From NCBI RefSeq assembly GCF_014633365.1, contig NW_026267104.1, positions 310,001-374,000 on the forward strand: a DNA stretch of 64,000 nucleotides. The letters are read 5' to 3'. Positions 14,877 through 27,660 of the stretch are shown piece after piece; positions within the stretch are counted from its first letter, which is position 1, and each line of letters begins with the position of its first letter. The DNA comes from Diospyros lotus. Taxonomy: Eukaryota; Streptophyta; Magnoliopsida; Ericales; Ebenaceae. A program made the translations under genes and the position numbers. The notes under the pieces are model-generated. The model was given only the letters and a program-made list of their open reading frames with translations. It searched no databases and was not told the DNA's origin.

Positions 14877-17800
14877 ATTAGGGGTTTAACTTGATTTTCG
14901 GTACAATTATGAGTAACGAATGGATTGGAGGGAGTGCTCCGAAATCAAGATATCTAAAAACAATTATATGAAACGAACCAGAATTTCGATACGATTATTA
15001 TGACATCGAAAAAAATCTGATCGGAAACAGTTTTTTGTGCAGCTAAAAATCAGGCCGAAAAAGACGAATCGTCGTAATTCGTTCACAAAAAGTCAATTGA
15101 ACTCAAAATACACTTTAATTTAGTTATTAGAACAAGCTTTTGGTTGTTTAATGTTGAAACAAAAGTACTAGCGATCAAATCGAACAATAGGACGTAAGCG
15201 TAATTTCTTCATTTTTCCCGACTTTGGTCGAAAAAAGAAATTTCTTTTTTTTTTTTTGTCAATTTTCAATGGTGGAATGAAGATAATTTCATATGGTTTT
15301 AAGTGTAGTTTTATTTGGAAGTGTAATTGAAATATTCAAAAGATTAGGGGTTTAACTTGATTTTCGGTACAATTATGAGTAACCGAATGGATTGGAGGGA
15401 GTGCTCCGAAATCAAGATATCTAAAAACAATTATATGAAACGAACCAGAATTTCGATACGATAATTATGACATCGAAAAAAATCTGATCGGAAACAGTTT
15501 TTTGTGCAGCTAAAAATCAGGCCGAAAAGACGAATCGTCGTAATTCGTTCACAAAAAGTCAATTGAACTCAAAATACACTTTAATTTAGTTATTAGAACA
15601 AGCTTTTGGTTGTTTAATGTTGAAACAAAAGTACTAGCGATCAAATCGAACAATAGGACGTAAGCGTAATTTCTTCATTTTTCCCGACTTTGGTCGAAAA
15701 AAGAAATTTCTTTTTTTTTTTGTCAATTTTCAATGGTGGAATGAAGATAATTTCATATGGTTTTAAGTGTAGTTTTATTTGGAAGTGTAATTGAAATATT
15801 CAAAAGATTAGGGGTTTAACTTGATTTTCGGTACAATTATGAGTAACCGAATGGATTGGAAGGGAGTGCTCCGAAATCAAGATATCTAAAAACAATTATA
15901 TGAAACGAACCAGAATTTCGATACGATTATTATGACATCGAAAAAAATCTGATCGGAAACAGTTTTTGTGGCAGCTAAAAATCAGGCCGAAAAGACGAAT
16001 CGTCGTAATTCGTTCACAAAAAGTCAATTGAACTCAAAATACACTTTAATTTAGTTATTAGAACAACCTTTTGGTTGTTTAATGTTGAAACAAAAGTACT
16101 AGCGATCAAATCGAACAATAGGACGTAAGCGTAATTTCTTCATTTTTCCCGACTTTGGTCGAAAAAAGAAATTTCTTTTTTTTTTTTGGTCAATTTTCAA
16201 TGGTGGAATGAAGATAATTTCATATGATTTTAAGTGTAGTTTTATTTGGAAGTGTAATTGAAATATTCAAAAGATTAGGGGTTTAACTTGATTTTCGGTA
16301 CAATTATGAGTAACCGAATGGATTGGAGGGAGTGCTCCGAAATCAAGATATCTAAAAACAATTATATGAAACGAACCAGAATTTCGATACGATTATTATG
16401 ACATCGAAAAAAATCTGATCGGAAACAGTTTTTTGTGCAGCTAAAAATCAGGCCGAAAAGACGAATCGTCGTAATTCGTTCACAAAAAGTCAATTGAACT
16501 CAAAATACACTTTAATTTAGTTATTAGAACAACCTTTTGGTTGTTTAATGTTGAAACAAAAGTACTAGCGATCAAATCGAACAATAGGACGTAAGCGTAG
16601 TTTCTTCATTTTTCCCGACTTTGGTCGAAAAAACAAATTTCTTTTTTTTTTGTCAATTTTCAATGGTGGAATGAAGATAATTTCATATGATTTTAAGTGT
16701 AGTTTTATTTGGAAGTGTAATTGAAATATTCAAAAGATTAGGGGTTTAACTTGATTTTCGGTACAATTATGAGTAACCGAATGGATTGGAGGGAGTGCTC
16801 CGAAATCAAGATATCTAAAAACAATTATAAGAAACGAACCAGAATTTCGATACGATTATTATGACATCGAAAAAAATCTGATCGGAAACAGTTTTTTGTG
16901 CAGCTAAAAATCAGGCCGAAAAGACGAATCGTCGTAATTCGTTCACAAAAAGTCAATTGAACTCAAAATACACTTTAATTCAGTTATTAGAACAACCTTT
17001 TGGTTGTTTAATGTTGAAACAAAAGTACTAGCGATCAAATCGAACAATAGGACGTAAGCGTAATTTCTTCATTTTTCCCGACTTTGGTCGAAAAAAGAAA
17101 TTTCTTTTTTTTTTTTGTCAATTTTCAATGGTGGAATGAAGATAATTTCATATGGTTTTAAGTGTAGTTTTATTTGGAAGTGTAATTGAAATATTCAAAA
17201 GATTAGGGGTTTAACTTGATTTTCGGTACAATTATGAGTAACGAATGGATTGGAGGGAGTGCTCCGAAATCAAGATATCTAAAAACAATTATATGAAACG
17301 AACCAGAATTTCGATACGATTATTATGACATCGAAAAAAATCTGATCGGAAACAGTTTTTTGTGCAGCTAAAAATCAGGCCGAAAAGACGAATCGTCGTA
17401 ATTCGTTCACAAAAAGTCAATTGAACTCAAAATACACTTTAATTTAGTTATTAGAACAACCTTTTGGTTGTTTAATGTTGAAACAAAAGTACTAGCGATC
17501 AAATCGAACAATAGGACGTAAGCGTAATTTCTTCTTTTTTCCCGACTTTGGTCGAAAAAAGAAATTTCTTTTTTTTTTTTGTCAATTTTCAATGGTGGAA
17601 TGAAGATAATTTCATATGGTTTTAAGTGTAGTTTTATTTGGAAGTGTAATTGAAATATTCAAAAGATTAGGGGTTTAACTTGATTTTCGGTACAATTATG
17701 AGTAACCGAATGGATTGGAGGGAGTGCTCCGAAATCAAGATATCTAAAAACAATTATATGAAACGAACCAGAATTTCGATACGATTATTATGACATCGAA

Positions 17801-18592
17801 AAAAATCTGATCGGAAACAGTTTTTTGTGCAGCTAAAAATCAGGCCGAAAAGACGAATCGTCGTAATTCGTTCACAAAAAGTCAATTGAACTCAAAATAC
17901 ACTTTAATTTAGTTATTAGAACAACCTTTTGGTTGTTTAATGTTGAAACAAAAGTACTAGCGATCAAATCGAACAATAGGACGTAAGCGTAATTTCTTCA
18001 TTTTTCCCGACTTTCGTCGAAAAAAGAAATTTCTTTTTTTTTTTGTCAATTTTCAATGGTGGAATGAAGATAATTTCATATGGTTTTAAGTGTAGTTTTA
18101 TTTGGAAGTGTAATTGAAATATTCAAAAGATTAGGGGTTTAACTTGATTTTCGGTACAATTATGAGTAACCGAATGGATTGGAGGGAGTGCTCCGAAATC
18201 AAGATATCTAAAAACAATTATATGAAACGAACCAGAATTTCGATACGATTATTATGACATCGAAAAAAATCTGATCGGAAACAGTTTTTTGTGCAGCTAA
18301 AAATCAGGCCGAAAAGACGAATCGTCGTAATTCGTTCACAAAAAGTCAATTGAACTCAAAATACACTTTAATTTAGTTATTAGAACAACCTTTTGGTTGT
18401 TTAATGTTGAAACAAAAGTACGAGCGATCAAATCGAACAATAGGACGTAAGCGTAGTTTCTTCTTTTTTCCCGACTTTGGTCGAAAAAACAAATGTCTTT
18501 TTTTTTTGTCAATTTTCAATAGTGGAATGAAGATAATTTCATATGGTTTTAAGTGTAGTTTTATTTGGAAGTGTAATTGAAATATTCAAAAG

Positions 18593-21500
18593 ATTAGGGG
18601 TTTAACTTGATTTTCGGTACAATTATGAGTAACCGAATGGATTGGAGGGAGTGCTCCGAAATCAAGATATCTAAAAACAATTATATGAAACGAACCAGAA
18701 TTTCGATACGATTATTATGACATCGAAAAAAATCTGATCGGAAACAGTTTTTTGTGCAGCTAAAAATCAGGCCGAAAAGACGAATCGTCGTAATTCGTTC
18801 ACAAAAAGTCAATTGAATTCAAAATACACTTTAATTCAGTTATTAGAACAACCTTTTAGTTGTTTAATGTTGAAACAAAAGTACTAGCGATCAAATCGAA
18901 CAATAGGACGTAAGCGTAATTTCTTCATTTTTCCCGACTTTGGTCGAAAAACGAAATTTCTTTTTTTTTTTTGGTCAATTTTCAATGGTGGAATGAAGAT
19001 AATTTCATATGCTTTTGAGTGTAGTTTTATTTGTAAGTGTAATTGAAATATTCAAAATAATAGGGATTTAACTTGATTTTCGGTACAATTATGAGTAATC
19101 GAATGGATTGGAGGGAGTGCTCCGAAATCAAGATATCTAAAAACAATTATATGAAACGAACCAGAATTTCAATACGATTATTATGACATCGAAAAAAATC
19201 TGAACGGAAACAGTTTTTTGTGCAGCTAAAAATCAGGCCGAAAAAACGAATCGTCGTAATTCGTTCACAAAAAGTCAATTGAACTCAAAATACACTTTAA
19301 TTTAGTTATTAGAACAAGCTTTTGGTTGTTTAATGTTGAAACAAAAGTACTAGCGATCAAATCGAACAATAGGACGTAAGCGTAATTTCTTCATTTTTCC
19401 CGACTTTCGTCGAAAAAAGAAATTTCTTTTTTTTTTGTCAATTTTCAATGGTGGAATGAAGATAATTTCATATGGTTTTAAGTGTAGTTTTATTTGGAAG
19501 TGTAATTGAAATATTCAAAAGATTAGGGGTTTAACTTGATTTTCGGTACAATTATGAGTAACCGAATGGATTGGAGGGAGTGCTCCGAAATCAAGATATC
19601 TAAAAACAATTATATGAAACGAACGAGAATTTCGATACGATAATTATGACATCGAAAAAAATCTGATCGGAAACAGTTTTTTGGACAGCTAAAAATCAGG
19701 CAGAAAAGTCGAATCGTCGTAATTCGTTCACAAAAAGTCAATTGAACACAAAATACAGTTTAATTTAGTTATTGGAACAACCTTTTGGTTGTTTAATGTT
19801 GAAACAAAAGTACTAGCGATCTTATCGAACAATAGGACGTAAGCGTAATTTCTTCATTTTTCCCGACTTTGCTCGAAAAAAGAAATTTCCTTTTTTTTTT
19901 TTTTGTCAATTTTCAATGGTGGAATGAAGATAATTTCATATGGTTTTAAGTGTAGTTTTATTTGGAAGTGTAATTGAAATATTCAAAAGATTAGGGGTTT
20001 AACTTGATTTTCGGTACAATTATGAGTAACCGAATGGATTGGAGGGAGTGCTCCGAAATCAAGATATCTAAAAACAATTATATGAAACGAACCAGAATTT
20101 CGATACGATTATTATGACATCGAAAAAAATCTGATCGGAAACAGTTTTTTGTGCAGCTAAAAATCAGGCCGAAAAGACGAATCGTCGTAATTCGTTCACA
20201 AAAAGTCAATTGAACTCAAAATACACTTTAATTTAGTTATTAGAACAACCTTTTGATTGTTTAATGTTGAAACAAAAGTACTAGCGATCAAATCGAACAA
20301 TAGGACGTAAGCGTAATTTCTTCATTTTTCCCGACTTTGGTCGAAAAAAGAAATTTCTTTTTTTTTTTGTCAATTTTCAATGGTGGAATGAAGATAATTT
20401 CATATGGTTTTAAGTGTAGTTTTATTTGGAAGTGTAATTGAAATATTCAAAAGATTAGGGGTTTAACTTGATTTTCGGTACAATTATGAGTAACCGAATG
20501 GATTGGAGGGAGTGCTCCGAAATCAAGATATCTAAAAACAATTATATGAAACGAACCAGAATTTCGATACGATTATTATGACATCGAAAAAAATCTGATC
20601 GGAAACAGTTTTTTGTGCAGCTAAAAATCAGGCCGAAAAGACGAATCGTCGTAATTCGTTCACAAAAAGTCAATTGAACTCAAAATACACTTTAATTCAG
20701 TTATTAGAACAACCTTTTAGTTGTTTAATGTTGAAACAAAAGTACTAGCGATCAAATCGAACAATAGGACGTAAGCGTAATTTCTTCATTTTTCCCGACT
20801 TTCGTCGAAAAAAGAAATTTCTTTTTTTTTTGTCAATTTTCAATGGTGGAATGAAGATAATTTCATATGGTTTTAAGTGTAGTTTTATTTGGAAGTGTAA
20901 TTGAAATATTCAAAAGATTAGGGGTTTAACTTGATTTTCGGTACAATTATGAGTAACGGAATGGATTGGAGGGAGTGCTCCGAAATCAAGATATCTAAAA
21001 ACAATTATATGAAACGAACCAGAATTTCGATACGATTATTATGACATCGAAAAAAATCTGATCGGAAACAATTTTTTGTGCAGCTAAAAATCAGGCCGAA
21101 AAGACGAATCGTCGTAATTCGTTCACAAAAAGTCAATTGAACTCAAAATACACTTTAATTTAGTTATTAGAACAAGCTTTTGGTTGTTTAATGTCGAAAC
21201 AAAAGTACTAGCAATCAAATCGAACAATAGGACGTAAGCGTAATTTATTCTTTTTTCCCGACTTTGGTCGAAAAAAGAAATTTCTTTTTTTTTTGTCAAT
21301 TTTCAATGGTGGAATGAAGATAATTTCATATGGTTTTAAGTGTAGTTTTATTTGGAAGTGTAATTGAAATATTCAAAAGATTAGGGGTTTAACTTGATTT
21401 TCGGTACAATTATGAGTAACCGAATGGATTGGAGGGAGTGCTCCGAAATCAAGATATCTAAAAACAATTATAAGAAACGAACCAGAATTTCGATACGATT

Positions 21501-24500
21501 ATTATGACATCGAAAAAAATCTGATCGGAAACAGATTTTTGTGCAGCTAAAAATCAGGCCGAAAAGACGAATCGTCGTAATTCGTTCACAAAAAGTCAAT
21601 TGAATTCAAAATACACTTTAATTCAGTTATTAGAACAACCTTTTAGTTGTTTAATGTTGAAACAAAAGTACTAGCGATCAAATCGAACAATAGGACGTAA
21701 GCGTAATTTCTTCATTTTTCCCGACTTTGGTCGAAAAAAGAAATTTCTTTTTTTTTTTGGTCAATTTTCAATGGTGGAATGAAGATAATTTCATATGCTT
21801 TTGAGTGTAGTTTTATTTGTAAGTGTAATTGAAATATTCAAAATAATAGGGATTTAACTTGATTTTCGGTACAATTATGAGTAATCGAATGGATTGGAGG
21901 GAGTGCTCCGAAATCAAGATATCTAAAAACAATTATATGAAACGAACCAGAATTTCAATACGATTATTATGACATCGAAAAAAATCTGAACGGAAACAGT
22001 TTTTTGTGCAGCTAAAAATCAGGCCGAAAAAACGAATCGTCGTAATTCGTTCACAAAAAGTCAATTGAACTCAAAATACACTTTAATTTAGTTATTAGAA
22101 CAAGCTTTTGGTTGTTTAATGTCGAAACAAAAGTACTAGCGATCAAATCGAACAATAGGACGTAAGCGTAATTTCTTCATTTTTCCCGACTTTCGTCGAA
22201 AATAGAAATTTCTTTTTTTTTTTGTCAATTTTCAATGGTGGAATGAAGATAATTTCATATGGTTTTAAGTGTAGTTTTATTTGGAAGTATAATTGAAATA
22301 TTCAAAAGATTAGGGGTTTAACTTGATTTTCGGTACAATTATGAGTAACCGAATGGATTGGAGGGAGTGCTCCGAAATCAAGATATCTAAAAACAATTAT
22401 ATGAAACGAACGAGAATTTCGATACGATAATTATGACATCGAAAAAAATCTGATCGGAAACAGTTTTTTGGACAGCTAAAAATCAGGCAGAAAAGTCGAA
22501 TCGTCGTAATTCGTTCACAAAAAGTCAATTGAACACAAAATACAGTTTAATTTAGTTATTGGAACAACCTTTTGGTTGTTTAATGTTGAAACAAAAGTAC
22601 TAGCGATCTTATCGAACAATAGGACGTAAGCGTAATTTCTTCATTTTTCCCGACTTTGCTCGAAAAAAGAAATTTCCTTTTTTTTTTTTTTGTCAATTTT
22701 CAATGGTGGAATGAAGATAATTTCATATGGTTTTAAGTGTAGTTTTATTTGGAAGTGTAATTGAAATATTCAAAAGATTAGGGGTTTAACTTGATTTTCG
22801 GTACAATTATGAGTAACCGAATGGATTGGAGGGAGTGCTCCGAAATCAAGATATCTAAAAACAATTATATGAAACGAACCAGAATTTCGATACGATTATT
22901 ATGACATCGAAAAAAATCTGATCGGAAACAGTTTTTTGTGCAGCTAAAAATCAGGCCGAAAAGACGAATCGTCGTAATTCGTTCACAAAAAGTCAATTGA
23001 ACTCAAAATACACTTTAATTTAGTTATTAGAACAACCTTTTGGTTGTTTAATGTTGAAACAAAAGTACTAGCGATCAAATCGAACAATAGGACGTAAGCG
23101 TAATTTCTTCATTTTTCCCGACTTTGGTCGAAAAAAGAAATTTCTTTTTTTTTTTGGTCAATTTTCAATGGTGGAATGAAGATAATTTCATATGGTTTTA
23201 AGTGTAGTTTTATTTGGAAGTGTAATTGAAATATTCAAAAGATTAGGGGTTTAACTTGATTTTCGGTACAATTATGAGTAACGAATGGATTGGAGGGAGT
23301 GCTCCGAAATCAAGATATCTAAAAACAATTATATGAAACGAACCAGAATTTCGATACGATTATTATGACATCGAAAAAAATCTGATCGGAAACAGTTTTT
23401 TGTGCAGCTAAAAATCAGGCCGAAAAGACGAATCGTCGTAATTCGTTCACAAAAAGTCAATTGAACTCAAAATACACTTTAATTCAGTTATTAGAACAAC
23501 CTTTTAGTTGTTTAATGTTGAAACAAAAGTACTAGCGATCAAATCGAACAATAGGACGTAAGCGTAATTTCTTCATTTTTCCCGACTTTCGTCGAAAAAA
23601 GAAATTTCTTTTTTTTTTGTCAATTTTCAATGGTGGAATGAAGATAATTTCATATGGTTTTAAGTGTAGTTTTATTTGGAAGTGTAATTGAAATATTCAA
23701 AAGATTAGGGGTTTAACTTGATTTTCGGTACAATTATGAGTAACCGAATGGATTGGAGGGAGTGCTCCGAAATCAAGATATCTAAAAACAATTATATGAA
23801 ACGAACCAGAATTTCGATACGATTATTATGACATCGAAAAAAATCTGATCGGAAACAGTTTTTTGTGCAGCTAAAAATCAGGCCGAAAAGACGAATCGTC
23901 GTAATTCGTTCACAAAAAGTCAATTGAACACAAAATACACTTTAATTTAGTTATTAGAACAACCTTTTGGTTGTTTAATGTTGAAACAAAAGTACTAGCG
24001 ATCAAATCGAACAATAGGACGTAAGCGTAATTTCTTCATTTTTCCCGACTTTGCTCGAAAAAAGAAATTTCTTTTTTTTTTTTGTCAATTTTCAATGGTG
24101 GAATGAAGATAATTTCATATGGTTTTAAGTGTAGTTTTATTTGGAAGTGTAATTGAAATATTCAAAAGATTAGGGGTTTAACTTGATTTTCGGTACAATT
24201 ATGAGTAACCGAATGGATTGGAGGGAGTGCTCCGAAATCAAGATATCTAAAAACAATTATATGAAACGAACCAGAATTTCGATACGATTATTATGACATC
24301 GAAAAAAATCTGATCGGAAACAGTTTTTTGTGCAGCTAAAAATCAGGCCGAAAAGACGAATCGTCGTAATTCGTTCACAAAAAGTCAATTGAACTCAAAA
24401 TACACTTTAATTCAGTTATTAGAACAACCTTTTAGTTGTTTAATGTTGAAACAAAAGTACTAGCGATCAAATCGAACAATAGGACGTAAGCGTAATTTCT

Positions 24501-25588
24501 TCATTTTTCCCGACTTTGGTCGAAAAACGAAATTTCTTTTTTTTTTTTGGTCAATTTTCAATGGTGGAATGAAGATAATTTCATATGCTTTTGAGTGTAG
24601 TTTTATTTGTAAGTGTAATTGAAATATTCAAAATAATAGGGATTTAACTTGATTTTCGGTACAATTATGAGTAATCGAATGGATTGGAGGGAGTGCTCCG
24701 AAATCAAGATATCTAAAAACAATTATATGAAACGAACCAGAATTTCGATACGATTATTATGACATCGAAAAAAATCTGATCGGAAACAGTTTTTTGTGCA
24801 GCTAAAAATCAGGCCGAAAAGACGAATCGTCGTAATTCGTTCACAAAAAGTCAATTGAACTCAAAATACACTTTAATTTAGTTATTAGAACAACCTTTTG
24901 GTTGTTTAATGTTGAAACAAAAGTACTAGCGATCAAATCGAACAATAGGACGTAAGCGTAATTTCTTCATTTTTCCCGACTTTCGTCGAAAAAAGAAATT
25001 TCTTTTTTTTTTTTTGTCAATTTTCAATGGTGGAATGAAGATAATTTCATATGGTTTTAAGTGTAGTTTTATTTGGAAGTGTAATTGAAATATTCAAAAG
25101 ATTAGGGGTTTAACTTGATTTTCGGTACAATTATGAGTAACCGAATGGATTGGAGGGAGTGCTCCGAAATCAAGATATCTAAAAACAATTATATGAAACG
25201 AACCAGAATTTCGATACGATTATTATGACATCGAAAAAAATCTGATCGGAAACAGTTTTTTGGACAGCTAAAAATCAGGCAGAAAAGTCGAATCGTCGTA
25301 ATTCGTTCACAAAAAGTCAATTGAACACAAAATACAGTTTAATTTAGTTATTGGAACAACCTTTTGGTTGTTTAATGTTGAAACAAAAGTACTAGCGATC
25401 TTATCGAACAATAGGACGTAAGCGTAATTTCTTCATTTTTCCCGACTTTGCTCGAAAAAAAAAATTTCCTTTTTTTTTTTTTTTGTCAATTTTCAATGGT
25501 GGAATGAAGATAATTTCATATGGTTTTAAGTGTAGTTTTATTTGGAAGTGTAATTGAAATATTCAAAAGATTAGGGGTTTAACTTCAT
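18593..25588. repeat. Right array domain: 6-monomer higher-order repeat, ~2.79 kb
   Basis: D-type monomers recur at 19059, 21846 and 24636 (spacings 2787 and 2790 bp, six monomers). Each is preceded by a C type (18593, 21380, 24169) and followed by an A type with 'gacagctaaa', 'cttatcg' and 'gctcg' (19522, 22309, 25101). Three more variable monomers complete each hexamer. The ordered block C-D-A is the one used by the left 4-mer, so the hexamer looks like the tetramer expanded by two monomers. Confidence 0.85.
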
Positions 25589-25688
25589 NNNNNNNNNNNN
25601 NNNNNNNNNNNNNNNNNNNNNNNNNNNNNNNNNNNNNNNNNNNNNNNNNNNNNNNNNNNNNNNNNNNNNNNNNNNNNNNNNNNNNNNN
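25589..25688. other. Assembly gap, 100 N
   Basis: Exactly 100 N separate the satellite from the duplicated block. This is the usual placeholder for a gap of unknown size. The last bases before it read 'aacttcat' where every monomer has 'aacttgat', so the array edge is not resolved. Confidence 0.99.
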
Positions 25689-26460
25689 TCCTTTTCTGCA
25701 AAACCCTTGCACAGGGTGTGTTGAAATATATATGTTGGAGATAAAGATTAATATTTGAAACTAAAGAGATACAAAAGATGCGAAGATAAAAGGAAAAAAT
25801 AGAGATAAAAAGATAAGTGGTTATATAAAACTACCAATTGAGTTTAAATCCTACCCTATCTATATTCATTTCATATTTGAATTTGTATTTTGTATCCAAT
25901 CCTTGTATTTTAAGAGCCTAGCTCATGTATAAATACCCATCTAAACTCAATACAAAGGATCATACACAATTATAGCAATATAGCCTTATTTTACAAAATA
26001 TACTCAACTTAACTGATTATTATTTCTAGAGAAGAAGCTGGGACTGAGCGTACTAATTCTACCAATGGAGTTAAATAACGACTTGTACCCAACTTTCAAG
26101 TTTTACTGACGGAGCTTTGGTGCAGCCCGTTGCTCCAAGACAAATTAAGATGAAGTATCAAAGTGTCGAACATTGCCCAACTTCTATTGTTAGCAAGGAA
26201 ATAAATTTGTCATATGAAAAGCAGGCTTATTAGAAACTATGTCAAATAAATAAGATTCATGTTACCATGTCGTGAAAAAGGACAATGGTGTGAGCAAGTC
26301 CTTTTGTGGCTCATGTCACTTTAATATTGGATATGTTACGGAATGAAAAATGAATTATGATGCGAAGTGGCAATTAGTCTATGGCGTTGCTTAAACCAAT
26401 TCACATATATGGTATCATTTTCTTACTTATAAAAGGCTCACGCTAGACGATTTTTTACCA
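25689..26460. repeat. Left end of the duplicated block, paralogous to 29.4-29.6 kb and 36.8-38.0 kb
   Basis: The bases after the gap ('aacccttgcacagg', 'ttgaaatat') match 29415-29445. The stretch 26027-26140 ('gaagctggg...gtactaattc', 'ggagctttggt.cagccc') matches 29484-29575. The stretch 26165-26300 ('aacttctattgttagcaaggaa', 'aataagattcatgttaccatg') matches 36790-36880 plus 37857-37885, where a LINE interrupts it. No gene is recognised. Divergence is moderate, with many substitutions and small indels. Confidence 0.75.
25733..25995. mobile_element. Solo LTR-like insertion
   Basis: Comparison with the paralogue at 29440-29485 shows that about 263 bp were inserted inside 'gaaatat|actca'. The insert begins TGTTGGAG, ends ..ACA, and holds a TATA box ('tgtataaatac', near 25927) followed by an AT-rich 3' part, as an LTR would. 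AT-rich flanks ('aaatata') resemble a target duplication but are imperfect. No internal retrotransposon coding sequence is attached. It could be copia-type; that is a guess. Confidence 0.55.
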
Positions 26461-26519
26461 TCTCTATTTAGTATATTCTCCTAATTTCCCCTCCTCGTGC
26501 ATCCATCTATGCTTTTGCT

Positions 26520-26700
26520 ATGATGGCTTCGTTTAACCCATTGATTGCTTGTCGGATTGTTGATATTGAGGACACGACTGCTTCCAACTTTACCATGAAT
26601 GTTTATTATGGGACCAAGCATGTTACTAGCTAGTTGTTCCAATACCAAGCCTTCACTAGCTGCCAAACCTCTTAGGATTCCAATCACCAGCATCTTAATG
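26520..26700 (+). pseudogene. MFT-like (PEBP family) exon 1 relic, copy 1
   Basis: From ATG 26520/26523 the frame reads NPLIACRIVDIEDT, then TMNVYYGTKHVTS, and hits TAG at 26631. In another frame KPSLAAKPLRIPIT follows. This is the order of the first exon of MOTHER OF FT AND TFL1-type PEBP genes (PLVVGRVIGDV.D, then MSVYYG.KHVTNG, then KPS...PP.I.I.G). PEBP proteins are small phosphatidylethanolamine-binding-like regulators of flowering and germination. The stop and frameshift make this a dead copy. No exons 2-4 follow before the B3 pseudogene. It is closely similar to 31295-31410. The upstream flank ('ctcctaatttcccctcctcgtgca') is shared with copy 2, so the duplication included the promoter side. 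Confidence 0.75.
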
Positions 26701-26864
26701 TTTTACCTTGGTTTACCTACGTTCTTTCTTGTTATGTGTGTTTGCTTGTGTTTTTGCACTTTCTATTATTTAGTTTGGATACTTTCGGTCACCTCTTTTG
26801 ACTCTTATACTATCAGTAATGTTTACAAAGTCCATTGGTTCCATTTACTAATAACAGCAAGTGC

Positions 26865-27350
26865 ATGGCTCGTCTAGGCACTCGGACGACACAGAGCGCC
26901 GGGGAAGTGCCTTGCCTACTGCTAGGCGAGGCTCCTTCACCCAGGTGCCACCTAGGCGAGCGCCTCTGCTGAGGCATTGAGTGCCACGAGCGCTTGCCTA
27001 AGCCCTACAGAATCAAATCTGAAAAAAAAAAAAAAAGGAAACTAAAGAATTAAATTTCAAACTCACTATATTTATAGTTGTTGTTTGCTGGAAATTTTTA
27101 TATTAATTATTATATATTTAATTTATAATATAATTTAATTATATATTTTCTAATTAATATAATATAACTTATATTCTGTGATTTAATAACTATATCTTTT
27201 ATTTGTAGATATATTTTTATTTTTATTTTTTTGTTAATTTACCACCTTGCTTCAGTCTGGCAAGCTTTTTTTGGGCACCTAGCTAGTACCTTAGGCGATA
27301 GAACATTCTTAGTGTCTTAAGGGCACCTTTCGCCTCTAACAATCTTCGGT
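26865..27350. repeat. GC-rich GGCGAG-motif element in MFT intron 1, copy 1
   Basis: A GC-rich head (26868-27005) carries repeated forms of 'ctaggcgag', 'gccttgcct' and 'cacctaggcgagcg'. An AT-rich body follows and then a tail with 'gggcacctagctagtaccttaggcg' and 'gggcacctttcgcctc'. The same head and tail occur at 32685-32840 and 33733-33775 in the paralogous unit, so it inserted before that duplication. Motifs of this kind are typical of dispersed plant elements. Class and exact ends were not determined. Confidence 0.5.
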
Positions 27351-27539
27351 TTTTTTTTTTTTTTTGCTTGATTATTTCATTGCTATATGTGTTTTTATTA
27401 CCATTTTCAAAGGCTTGAAAAAGGAAAGAATACATTGTTTGATTTTTTATTTTTATTTTGAAAATCTTTGAAATCTTCTAGAAGATTTTGGAAATCTTTG
27501 ACAATATTGCTTGGAGATTCTGGAAATCAATCTTTGAGA

Positions 27540-27600
27540 ACCCTATAAATAGCATGTGTTGGGTTGAGTTTAGGGTTAGGGTTAAAGTCAGGGTTTGAGA
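27540..27600 (+). promoter_or_regulatory. TATA box plus telo-box promoter of B3 pseudogene copy 1
   Basis: TATAAATA lies at 27544-27551. TTTAGGGTTAGGGTT (telo-box, AAACCCTAA on the other strand) begins at 27569. A leader then runs to the ATG at 27661. The paralogue has TATAAAT at 33980 and the telo-box at 34005, the same spacing. Telo-boxes near the start site are common in plant genes. Confidence 0.65.
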
Positions 27601-27660
27601 TTGCCTAGAGCAGGGAGGACCCTACTGAGGGGTGACTTCCCGATTGGCGCCTTGATTCTA

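Larger units (their letters stand above)
1..25588. repeat. Tandem satellite array, about 464-bp monomer, ~55 copies
   Basis: The landmark 'attaggggtttaacttgatt' (or its variant 'aataggg') recurs at 31, 499, 962, 1427, 1890 and so on to 25570. That is 56 landmarks with spacings of 461-469 bp (mean about 464), all head-to-tail. Length differences come mainly from an A-run/T-run pair in each monomer. Each monomer usually carries one GATATC and one CATATG site. Very short open frames inside the array are chance and do not recur in register as a gene. The array continues beyond the left edge and stops at the N gap. I do not recognise the family by name. Confidence 0.98.

Noticed and set aside
1..25588. 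CENP-B box or other known centromere-protein motif
   Set aside because: The nearest stretch ('attcgttcacaaaaag') fails the required positions of the TTCG....A..CGGG pattern. Centromere function is not claimed from sequence.
1..25588. CRISPR-like array
   Set aside because: Repeats are contiguous 464-bp monomers without unique spacers, in a plant nuclear context.
27569..27600. Telomeric repeat (TTTAGGG)n
   Set aside because: Only two or three units, at a fixed distance from TATA boxes in both paralogues. It is a promoter telo-box, not an interstitial telomere.
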